DNA from: Rhabdophis nuchalis
Taxonomy: Eukaryota > Chordata > Lepidosauria > Squamata > Natricidae
Direction: 5' to 3'
NCBI GenBank assembly: GCA_039707465.1
Contig: CM077644.1
Location: forward strand, 215,697,962 to 215,761,961
DNA: 64,000 nucleotides
Shown here: positions 55,573-64,000 of the stretch, one piece after another
Layout of the letters: each line of letters begins with the position of its first letter
How positions within the stretch are numbered: position 1 is the stretch's first letter
The notes under the pieces: generated by a model
Told to the model about the DNA's origin: nothing
The model's database searches: none
What the model saw: only the letters and a program-made list of their open reading frames with translations
Made by a program: the position numbers and the translations under genes

Positions 55573-55925
55573 GTAATACAATCATACAATAGCAGAGTTG
55601 GAAGGGACCTTGGAGGTCATCTAGTCCAACCCCGCTGCTCAAGCAGGAGACCCTATGCCGTGTCAGACAAATGGTTTTCCAGTCTCTTCTTAAAAACACA
55701 TCCAGTGTTGGGGCATCCATAACTTCTGGTGGCAAGATGTTCCACTGGTTAATAGTTCTCACTGCCATGAAATTTGCCCTCAGTTCTAGGTTGCTTCTCT
55801 CCTTGATTAGTTTCCACCCATTGCTTCTTGTTCTGCCCTCAGGTGCCTTGGTGAATAGCTTGACTCCCTCTTCTTTGGGGCAACCCCTGAGATATTGGAA
55901 GGCTGCTATCATATCTCCCATAGTC
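55573..55925 (-). mobile_element. CR1 piece A inside Helitron 2
   Basis: Full CR1 3' end on the reverse strand: AGCAGAGTTGGAAGGGACCT, CAGACAAATGGTTTTCCAGT, GTTTCCACCCATTGCTTCTT, ending at AGTCCCTCTTTTTTTAAACT. It is a second, parallel copy about 40 bp of satellite away from piece B. Confidence 0.93.
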
Positions 55926-56389
55926 CCTCTTTTTTTAAACTGTATTTGCTGTCAGATGGGTGATTCTTTGTTACAGTTTGGTTCAGTCCGTATTAAACAG
56001 TTTAAAGCAGCTGCCTGCCTCCGTTTTTTTTTACCTCAGAGAACAGTCCTGAGCAGAATTTCCCCCTCCCCTCTATGGGCCACCTGGGAGTTTGCTATCC
56101 TCTGTGCCTTTTTGGCCCCAAGAGGCCGCCTTATGAGGCCTTTTCCAACACTGACAGTTGAGAAGCAGTTTGATGGGCGTGGCTACAGGGATGTTAAATC
56201 ACATTTCAGTGAGTACATTTTTGTGTGTGTAATTTGTACACAACACACGTGTGCTAGGCACAAAATGATTAGCTATTCTATTATCGGAAGTCCTTGGCTA
56301 CGTTGTCTGAAAGTTTCGTTTAAATCAGCATAGTAGTTTTTGAGATTAGTGGATTTGTACAAACTATTTTACATTTTTATTTATATAGA

Positions 56390-56934
56390 TAATAATGAGA
56401 ATAGCGGGGAATTGTAACCAGGTCTACATCTTGGCCAAAACTAGGCTGGGGGCGGGAGGGTTAAAAGCACAATGACTATATATGTATACTTTTTTGATCT
56501 AGTTCCTAAAAAAAAGAAAGAAGAAGATATATGTTGAAATGAAATATGTATATTGAAAAGGAATTATAAATACCATCAACATAAAATGGAGCTTGCTCAG
56601 AAGCTGAAATACACCAAGTAAATGAGATGAAGAGTGTGAAGTAGAGGAGGGAGGTAAGGGAAGAAGAGAGGGATAGGAGAGAGGAGGGGGGCGGAAGAGG
56701 TGGAGAGGAATGAAGAGTGGAAAGAAGGAGAGAGAAAGGGGAAGAAGAGAAGAGAAGGATGACAGAAGGAAGAAAGGAGGGAGGGAGGGAGAGGAGAGAG
56801 AAGAAAATGATAGATAAGGTACAAATATGGTGTATGGAGAGCAGAAGAGCCAATAATTGTTTTTGAGAGTTGATGGTGAGGTGAATTGATGTAAACATTT
56901 AATAATACAATATGATGTTTTATTTATTTATTTT
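56390..56934. other. Unique DNA with a long polypurine tract
   Basis: From about 56630 to 56815 the plus strand is almost pure A and G (GAGAAAGGGGAAGAAGAGAA is typical), interrupted by few pyrimidines. No unit length is fixed, so it is not a microsatellite. The minus-strand frames here are Ser/Pro/Leu-rich artefacts of the tract. Confidence 0.8.
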
Positions 56935-57436
56935 TATTTTATTTTATTCAATTTATATACTGCCCTATTCTCTGAGGTAGGACTCAGGGCGGTGCACAGA
57001 AAAGATAAAACCACAACAATTATGTACAATATAAAACCGAATTAAATAATTAAATCTGTGCTAAAATAGTTAAAACAATTAAATATTAAATTTAAAATTA
57101 AACCAATTAATCTATGCCAGGCTGGCCAGGTGGAAGAAATGCGTTTTGAGCTTCCGAAGGAATAGGCGTAGGCCAACGATGGTGCGAAGATCGGGGGGTA
57201 GGTCATTCCAAAGGGCCGGACCCGCCACAGAGAAGGCCCTACTCCTGGGAGTCGCCAGCCGGCATTGACCGGTGGATGGCACCCTGAGGAGGCCCTCTCT
57301 GTGGGAGCGGACAGGACAGAGGGAGGTGTGTGGTAGGAGGCGGTCTCGCAAATAACCAGGACCCGTGCCATGCAGCGCTTTGAAGATGGTTACCAACACC
57401 TTGAAGCGCACCCAGAAGACCACAGGCAGCCATGTT
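56935..57436 (-). mobile_element. L2-like LINE 3' end
   Basis: Reverse-strand C-terminus FWVRFKVLVTIFKALHGTGP, GYLRDRLLPHTSL, RSHREGLLRVPSTGQCR, PALWNDLPPDLRTIVGLRLF and KLKTHFFHLASLA (open for about 103 codons), with 3' UTR TTATATACTGCCCTATTCTC, GACTCAGGGCGGTGCACAG and a T-rich tail (56925-56950). 5'-truncated at about 57436. Confidence 0.94.
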
Positions 57437-58160
57437 GGCTATGTATTAGTATACATAGTATAAAAAACTTAATATGCAAGAAGAACTGAAACATCAATTC
57501 TTTTGTTATGTGCAATTCACAAGTTTGGCAAAATGTAAATGCCATGTTGAAACTCCTTGAATCCCTGATTCTTACTCAGGCTTGCTGGATTTATTTAATT
57601 TGGAATCTTGCAATAGTTGTCTATGGATTCTCCAATCTTAATCTAGGTGATTTAAAAAGGTCAGTAATGAGCAACTGTTTCTTCATGTTGTTAGATCACA
57701 AAACTTCATTTTCTTTGTTCATACTTCTCTCTCTCCCTTCCTAAAGAGTCCTGTTTCCTTTTCATAAGAGGATGTAAAGAATTCTCTCCAAGAATATTTT
57801 TGTTCATTTGTTTCTTCAGGAAGTATGTGTGATATATTAACAAAGACCGATCATGTAAGAAGCCAAGGGAGTGTGAATGCATGAAAAGGGACACCACCAC
57901 AGTCCTGAACGTGGATAGCAGAGGAAAAATGGCTTCTTTTTCATTCTTCATCATCTGATTTGTTGGAAAAATTGCTACCATAACTGTCAAATTTCAAATC
58001 AATACTTACTGTGTGACTAGTCTTTGCCTACTTGAGAAATTAATACTTCCGGGGCTCTTCTGATCTTCTCAGGTTCAACCGCACTGAGTCCATCTCGATG
58101 GAGATAGGAGCGGTATATAAATTGAATAAATAATAATAAATAATAACTCCAAACATCATA
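57437..58160. other. Unique DNA with a LINE-tail scrap
   Basis: At 58078-58145 CACTGAGTCCATCTCGATGG, TATATAAATTGAATAAAT is an L2-like 3' tail with (AAT)n. Nothing else is recognised. Confidence 0.5.
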
Positions 58161-58500
58161 GGTAAAGGTAAAGGTTCCCCTGGGCATGTGTGCTAGTTGT
58201 TTCTGGCTCTAGGAGGTGGTGCTCATCTCCATTTCTAAGCTGAAGAACCAGCACTGTCTGAAGACGTCTCCGTGGTCAAACGCTGAAGGTACACGGAGCA
58301 CTGTTATCTTCCCACCAAAGTGGTCCCTATTTTTTCTACTTGCATTTTTACATGCTTTCAAACTGCTAGGTTGGCAGAAGCTGGGACAAGTAATGGGAGC
58401 TCACTCCATTACGCAGCTCTAGGGATTCGAACAGCTGAACTGCTGACCTTCTGATCGACAAGCTTAGTGTCTTAGCTACTGAGCCACAGTGTCCCTTCAG
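58161..58500 (-). mobile_element. Sauria-type SINE with short TSD
   Basis: Reverse-strand copy with tail GGTAAAGGTAAAGGTTCCCC, body GTGGTGCTCATCTCCATTTC, GGTTGGCAGAAGCTGGGACA, B-box region AGGGATTCGAACAGC and head CTTAGCTACTGAGCCACAG. Flanking direct repeats AACATCATA (58152-58160, 58501-58509). Confidence 0.95.
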
Positions 58501-58744
58501 AACATCATATTTTAGTTCTTATTGACAATGGACTATTACTGGGAGGATGCCCTTAAAAGGCAAAATGGCATCACCATCCATAGTGAATCTTCTTTTCTAT
58601 CAACAAAGGGCGAATCTATAATATGCTATGAACATTGCATTGCCTTCCTATGGTCCACATCTTCCAAATTATGAAGTTTTAACTCTGAACTCCAATCATT
58701 GAACAGCTCATTAATATGGCAAGACAACATTATATTCTTACTTC

Positions 58745-59175
58745 TCACATATTTGTCTATTTATTTACTCTATCTCATATCGAAGCAACTCTGGGTGGCA
58801 TTACAGCATTACAACATTGCAATCCTAACAGATATCTCTAAAATGATAAAATAGAAATCACAAAAGAAAATTGTAGTTAAAAGGTGGGCAGGAAGGGAAC
58901 AGGATGTATGGAGGGGGAGAGGGGGAGGTAGGATTGTCTCTTAATTTAGCAACCTCTTCCAGTGTGATGGTCCCTCATTTGGGTCCTAAGCCATTTGGAA
59001 GAATCAGGTCTTCAGACTCTTGTGGAAAGTCAGAAAGGTGGGAGTCAATCTCGTCTCAGGAGGTAAAATGTTCCAAAGGGCAGGAGTGACGGTAGAGAAG
59101 GTGCTTCTCCTGGACCCCGCTAGTTGGAATTCCTTGACTGATAGGCCCCATAGCATGCCTCCTCTGGCATTGCAG
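58745..59175 (-). mobile_element. LINE 3' part, L2-related subfamily
   Basis: Same layout as 44448-44877: TATCGAAGCAACTCTGGGTG at the 3' UTR end, then TTCCAAAGGGCAGGAGTGAC and AGAGAAGGTGCTTCTCCTGG from the coding end on the reverse strand. Heavily diverged. Confidence 0.65.
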
Positions 59176-59221
59176 GGTCATTGCCAATGAGACTGCTTCC
59201 ATAGCACTTTCTCCTAATGAT

Positions 59222-59770
59222 TGTCAGGGTTCCAAGTAACAGATCCAAAGCAATCAAAATCCTGAGGCCTAAGAGTTTCCTCAAAGTATGAATTTATTTG
59301 GAATGCCATATGCATCTGCTGCTGTGGCCTAGAGGTGGAGCGCTTGCCTCACAAGCAGGAGGTTGTGAGTTCGATCCTAGGTAGAGGCAGATGTAGGGTC
59401 CCCTGCTTGGGCAGGGGGTTGGACTAGATGACTTGCAAGGTCCCTTCCAACTCTGTTAATGAGAAATATTGGCACAGCTGGTGAAAACCCAGCTCTGAAG
59501 GACCTGAGGTTTTCCCCACCCAAATCAAAACCCAAAGTTCTTTCCCCCCAGATTACACATCCATTACATGGGCCAATCAAGTCACAGTCCCAATTCTGGC
59601 TGGCTTCTGTCCATGCCCCTCCAACACCTGACAGAGCGTTCTTGGCTCCCATGGGAAAGAATGTTATTTTGGTTACGTGCCCCTCAGCTATCTCTATCTA
59701 CCCTCTCATGTTTCCACAGTTCCAACTGGCCTTGATGTGGCAGCCCTAAAAATGCTCCCCAAAATGGCTT
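59222..59770. other. Unassigned repeat-like segment hosting a SINE
   Basis: The sequence on either side of the SINE (GTCAGGGTTCCAAGTAACAG on the left, GAAAACCCAGCTCTGAAGGA on the right) looks more even in composition than background and may be a dispersed LTR-type repeat. No ends are paired, so the family is open. Confidence 0.3.
59322..59460 (+). mobile_element. tRNA-headed SINE with a CR1 3' tail
   Basis: The head has an A box TGGCCTAGAGGTGG, an anticodon-like stem-loop CTTGC-CTCACAA-GCAGG with CAC (valine-like) and a B box GGTTGTGAGTTCGATCC. From about 59400 the body is the CR1 terminus (TTGGGCAGGGGGTTGGACTA, GATGACTTGCAAGGTCCCTT, CCAACTCTG). A tRNA head joined to a CR1 tail indicates mobilisation by CR1 machinery. 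The T-stem is mismatched, so this is not a working tRNA gene. Confidence 0.8.
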
Positions 59771-60878
59771 CAGGATTGAGAATGATATTCTTCCACCTGA
59801 GATAAGATCTAGCGGTGATCATAGTGGCTTACTACTCTATATCCTCTTTTTTTTTTTTTTTTTTACAGACTGAGACTCATAGGGATCACAGAAGCATAAC
59901 TTCTTAGCATCTCCTCCCGAGTATTATCCTGCTATATATTTGAATTGCACCTTCACTCCTGTTTTTCAGAAAGTCAATGAAGATGGTTTATTCCATTGAG
60001 TCTTGGAGGCAAGCTTATTACGAGCCTCCTTCTTGATGATGAATTAATTTTATTTTTAATTTTATTGCAGTATGAAAATTGATTCCTAACTTTTTATGGC
60101 TACATGTGTGTTTGTAGTTTTAACATTTCATTATATAGCTGTTCATTTTAATCTCAGATGACAAACCCGGGGAACTACAGTATTTATGGCTCAGCGGCAG
60201 TTGATTAGTGCAGTTATAAACCTTGCATAGCAGTCAGTTAATCAATCAATCAATCATGCTAAATGTGCTTAGAAATGGAGCCGTTTTTATGAAACATCAC
60301 GTTGTTGCCTGTAATGTGAAGAACCATAATAAATAGATAAATAGCAACCAGATCAGATGAGTAGGCAAAGGAATGGCAGACAACAAGAGCAATAACTATA
60401 GCACATTAAGAAAGATAGGTAAGCAGAAAAAGAGACAAGAGAACAAAAGTATTAACTGCAATGAACATTTATCAAACGGGTCTTAATGAAGTAGAGTCAT
60501 AGAAAATGTTTTCATGGTGTGATGGGTCAATGATGAAGAAAACATATTATTCTCAAACATTGTTAAGAAAGGGATTGGAAGAAAAAAAACCCCAAATGGC
60601 ATAATGCATGAGTGAAAATGGCTGTAAACGAAAAAAGAAATGGCTGCGAAACTGGGAACAGAAAATACATTTAAAATAAATGGTCTCATTTTATCACCAA
60701 GCAAGATTCAACCAAGCTTGAGACTCAAGACACTACAAAGTTACCCTTGCATGGCCCCATGGGAGTCTGAGAACCAATCAGAATACATTTCTTACACAGG
60801 AACAGGAAGCTTCAAGGTGAGGCCCAAGAAAGGGTATCAATCTCTCTCACCCATGTGTTTTTTCTTTTGTCCAGGATC
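59771..60878. other. Unique DNA with a poly-T run
   Basis: A T homopolymer lies at 59849-59866. The stretch 60060-60330 is non-repetitive and contains TCAATCAATCAATCAT; nothing is otherwise assigned. Frames at 60483-60704 and 60640-61047 are not supported as genes. Confidence 0.45.
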
Positions 60879-61005
60879 TCAACCCATGTGGTCATGTCCA
60901 TTAAACCATCTTTCCAAGCAGCTTCCATGTTTTCAGTGTCTTTCTCCCCACTTGGAACTGAACCCAGATGGACATTTCTTCCAACATAAGTACCATTTGT
61001 CTCAG
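60879..61005 (+). mobile_element. Dispersed repeat, copy 1 of 2
   Basis: Contains CATTAAACCATCTTTCCAAG, CTCCCCACTTGGAACTGAAC and GGACATTTCTTCCAACA, all found again in order at 62278-62395. Unknown family. Confidence 0.6.
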
Positions 61006-61635
61006 CCTGAACTTGGGGAGGGGATTAAAAACAAAGTGGGATCATAGAGGAACATAAGTGAAAAAAGAAATGTGGACAGAAGGGAATTGTATGACATGAG
61101 GGCTTCATCTACTTTTTTTTCTGGTTCTTTCTACTGCTTATTTAGACTCTAAGCATCCCTGGAATCCTCCTTAGCGAAGCCCACCCTAAAATTGTGCTCA
61201 TGTTTGGTGCTGAGCGTGGAACTGTGCCAACTATGTTGAGCATGTAACTCAGCAGATTGTACACGTTTATGAAGTATTAAAACTGTTAAACTGTTACTTT
61301 GGTATATTTAGGATGTTGAAAACCAGAATGCAGTGTTTATTTGAGGAGAACGCACAGGAGCAAAGCTGCGTAGGTATTACATAATGGAACAGATGGATAA
61401 TCTTTGATGTGCTTGTTGAGAAGTCAAAAGCTGCTAAAATTCCATATGGCCACTGCCCCCCCCCCCAGATGTGGGAAACATTTCATTTTTTCAGGTTTCC
61501 CATATCATATTTTTTTTACTATCATGGATTAAATAAGACCTGCATCCATCATTCTTTTGACCAGAGGACTCTGCACTGTAGTCTATTTCTTTTGGAAGTT
61601 CTAGCACGATACCTGTGTGTGTTTTCGTAGGGGTA
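61006..61635. other. Non-coding DNA
   Basis: Nothing is recognised; a C run lies at 61457-61467. Confidence 0.5.
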
Positions 61636-61860
61636 TTTTACAGGAAACTTGGAGGTCTTCTAGTCCAGTCATTGCTCAAACAGGAAAGCCTATATCATTT
61701 CAGACAAATGCTTGTCTGATCTTTTCTTCAAAATCTCTGGAGTTGGAGCACCCACAACTTCTAGAGGCAAGTGATTCTGCTGATTAATTGTTCTGTCAGG
61801 AAATGTCTCCTTAGTTCTAGGTTGGCTTTGAGAGAACCAACATTCTATTGTAGGAAGTTA
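61636..61860 (-). mobile_element. CR1 LINE 3' end (diverged)
   Basis: AACTTGGAGGTCTTCTAGTC, TTTCAGACAAATGCTTGTCT, CACAACTTCTAGAGGCAAG and GGAAATGTCTCCTTAGTTCT follow the CR1 C-terminus and terminus on the reverse strand. Confidence 0.88.
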
Positions 61861-62277
61861 AAACGCATCCCTCTACTAGAAAGTGAAATATTTTAGGAAA
61901 TATTAAAAGGGCAGAATATTTCCCCCTAAAAGGGAGGCAGAAATTCAGCCCCCCTTTGTCAATGGGACATTAAGGCCTGAGTCAGAGAAATATGTTTTAG
62001 GCAGAAAACAGACTCACTCTTAATAGCTCCCCTCACCTTTGTCAATGGGGCATTAAGGCCTGAGCCAACCTATTCTAAGTAACAAAGATCTACCGCATTT
62101 CATTGCACCACTCACCAAGTTTCAACCAAACTTAGCACACAAACCAACCTATAAAGCTAGCTATTACCTCTGACAGCAACAATCAGGATACTCTTCCTGT
62201 GCCCCAGAAAGTTCAAACCCAGGAGAGGCTTCTTTCCTTTTCTGCTCAGGAGCTCAAGCCATGTGATCTTATTCAGG
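61861..62277. other. Non-coding DNA with an internal near-duplicate
   Basis: Two similar phrases TTTGTCAATGGGACATTAAG and TTTGTCAATGGGGCATTAAG lie about 80 bp apart (61956 and 62037), each followed by GCCTGAG. No family is assigned. Confidence 0.5.
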
Positions 62278-62395
62278 AGCTCAAACCATGTGGTCCTGTA
62301 CACCATTAAACCATCTTTCCAAGAAGCCTCCATGTTTCCAATGTTTTCCCCCCACTTGGAACTGAACCCAGAAGGACATTTCTTCCAACACTATG
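62278..62395 (+). mobile_element. Dispersed repeat, copy 2 of 2
   Basis: CATTAAACCATCTTTCCAAG, CCCCCCACTTGGAACTGAAC and GGACATTTCTTCCAACA parallel 60879-61005. The two copies lie 1.4 kb apart in the same orientation. Confidence 0.6.
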
Positions 62396-62624
62396 TAATT
62401 ACCTCTTCAGCCTTTCCCAATAACAGTCAATCAGTATTGTACTCTAACTTCATATACTTAATGCTTCCTCACTGATTTAATTTTGTTCAAAGCCATTGTA
62501 CTTGGTAACATGATGCTAGGGAACTTTTAGAGGATACCTGGTTGGTCATTGTTGCAAAAAGATATTCTGGATTGGGTGGGTTTTTGATCAGGTTTGGAAA
62601 GGGATGATGTGCATGCTGATTAAT

Positions 62625-62706
62625 AGGGAAGGAAGGAAGGAAGGAAGGAAAGAAGGAAGGAAGGAAGGAAGGAAGGAAGGAAGGAAGGAAGGAAGGAAGG
62701 AAGGAA
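62625..62706. repeat. (AAGG)n microsatellite
   Basis: About 20 units with one interruption near 62651. Reverse-strand (CTTC)n frames give a Leu-Pro-Ser-Phe repeat artefact. Confidence 0.97.
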
Positions 62707-63835
62707 TTTGGGATTCTATCCAAACTTGACTGAACAACCATAACTGGACAAAACCATACCTTGTATCCAAAACAGATTGCAATTTTTTTCCGCTAAGGTT
62801 TTCCAACTTTTCTCCTAATTAACATTATTTCTATCAGTAGAATAAATTTAGCACCCAGACACAGAATCTTCCTCATCCTGACTCCCTTGGAAGTGTTTAC
62901 TGGCAAGCAATACATTTATTTGTGCTGTGCCAATCCAGTGCCCATTTCAGAAACTTTGAAGAGATACTGTTGTCATTTTGAAATTTCTTTAGGATTTTTT
63001 TGGCTTTCTTCTATCAAGTGAAGCCACAGCATCTTTATCTTCTGAAGATCAGTAATTTTAATAGTTTGTTGTATTTTAATTTCCTGAAATTCAAAGTTCC
63101 CTAAAGCTCTGAGAACAAGAGATATATATCTTTGCTTTTAGCTTTGTGTGCATATTTGCCTTTGCATGCACATTGCACAGCCAGTCCTATCACTAAGCAT
63201 AGTGAGACAGCTGCCTCAGGGGAGAAGAGAGTCATATTCAAAAGTTTCCCTTAGTCTCTTTCTAATTGTATTTGTTTATTTATTTATGTATTTGAATTGT
63301 TTGTTGTCCATCTTTCTTCAAGGCAAGGATGGCTTACAGCAATGAAAGCCAGTAAAACCATAAAGAATAAACATTTCTATTAACATCATTTACAGATAAA
63401 AGATGGTGAGGAAAGGAGCAAGATGTGTATATGGGGAAGATTGAAGCAGATGAGAATCAGTATGTATGGGTCTTTAGTTAGCTAAATGGCTGCAATGGGT
63501 TGAAATAATTTGCATGAATAACAATGCACTGGTAAACAAATCCATCTTAAAAGCAAGCTCCCTTGCTATTTCATCTCGGCTTATTTTTTATTCATTCAGT
63601 CCTGTTTCATCCTAATTCATCGCATTGTTTCTTGATCAGCTCTTTCCAAAAGGTTATGTGACAGAAACAACTTCCTTTTCTATTTGTTACAAATTACAGT
63701 ATTCTTAATCACAATTTTTCACATTCTGTAATAATGCTTCCTGGTTGTTTGCACTGAACAATCCCCAAAAATGTGAAAGTTTGCACACCAAAAATTTGTT
63801 TTATAAAAAATACACTGAGATTTCTTCTTAGATAT
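62707..63835. other. Unique DNA
   Basis: At about 63265-63350 TTATTTATTTATGTATTTG, CTTCAAGGCAAGGATGGCTT resembles a reverse-strand LINE 3' UTR, but too weakly to name. Nothing else is seen. Confidence 0.4.
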
Positions 63836-64000
63836 ATAATAGATTAACAGAGTTGGAAGGGACTTTATAGATCATCTAATGTCCAACCCCACCCCTCAAG
63901 CAGGTGACCCTACATCATTTCTGACAAATGGCAGTCCAATCTCTTCTTGAAAGCCTCCAGGGATAAATTCCCACAACCTCCAAAGGAAACTTTTGTTCTA
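63836..64000 (-). mobile_element. CR1 LINE 3' end, cut by the window edge
   Basis: AACAGAGTTGGAAGGGACTT, TCTGACAAATGGCAGTCCAA and CTCTTCTTGAAAGCCTCCAG are CR1 terminus and C-terminal coding sequence on the reverse strand. The copy continues beyond 64000. Confidence 0.93.

Noticed and set aside
59335..59392. Functional tRNA-Val gene
   Set aside because: Anticodon stem and A/B boxes are present, but the T-stem is mismatched, there is no closing acceptor stem or T-run terminator, and it is fused to a CR1 tail.
60640..61047. Possible 135-codon gene
   Set aside because: Its second half matches a dispersed repeat also found at 62278-62395, and no protein family is recognised.

Overview
The window reads as vertebrate, AT-rich, largely non-genic DNA, most likely from a squamate reptile and probably an advanced snake. 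The pointers are three Sauria-type SINEs (tRNA head, conserved body, ACCTTTACCTT-type tail), many CR1 3' ends, several 5'-truncated L2-like LINEs, a MIR-like CORE-SINE, long (ATCT)n/(GATA)n tracts of the kind known as BKM repeats in snakes, and a dense load of short hAT and TA-flanked MITEs. The species assignment is inference; I ran no search.

I found no host protein-coding exon, no functional tRNA or rRNA gene and no CRISPR. Every open frame with recognisable protein content belongs to a retrotransposon, and the long frames at about 14.0, 23.6-24.7 and 53.7-54.9 kb are translated microsatellite. The best single description is an intergenic or deep intronic transposon graveyard.

Layout. 0-9 kb: a hAT inside a CORE-SINE, a CR1 3' half, a TA-type MITE carrying two nested hATs and ending in a 113-bp (CTATA)n tract, two hATs stacked on one target site. 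9-20 kb: a palindromic hAT, a CR1/Jockey-group LINE end, microsatellites, two L2-like LINEs (the longer keeps the RT YADD box), more hATs. 20-29 kb: hATs, a non-autonomous Helitron (23214-24883) filled with CR1 and GGTA satellite, and a nest of R4/R2-like and RTE-like retrotransposon pieces. 29-36 kb: Sauria SINEs, a telomere-like tract split by a GC-rich hAT, and a CR1 invaded by an L2-like LINE. 36-48 kb: mostly unique DNA with LINE tails, a 5S rRNA-derived relic, and hATs. 48-50.1 kb: a full-length LINE-1-type element with ORF1 only, bounded by a perfect 16-bp target duplication. 50-57 kb: a composite hAT, a compound microsatellite, and a second Helitron (53645-56389, opposite strand) with the same CR1 plus satellite cargo. 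57-64 kb: L2-like and CR1 ends, a Sauria SINE, a CR1-tailed tRNA-headed SINE, an (AAGG)n tract.

Most informative observations: the two Helitrons that share a chimeric CR1/satellite cargo with one common CR1 breakpoint; the ORF1-only LINE-1 (half-LINE architecture); and 23 hAT-type elements, most with exact or near-exact 8-bp target duplications, including near-perfect palindromes down to 53 bp.
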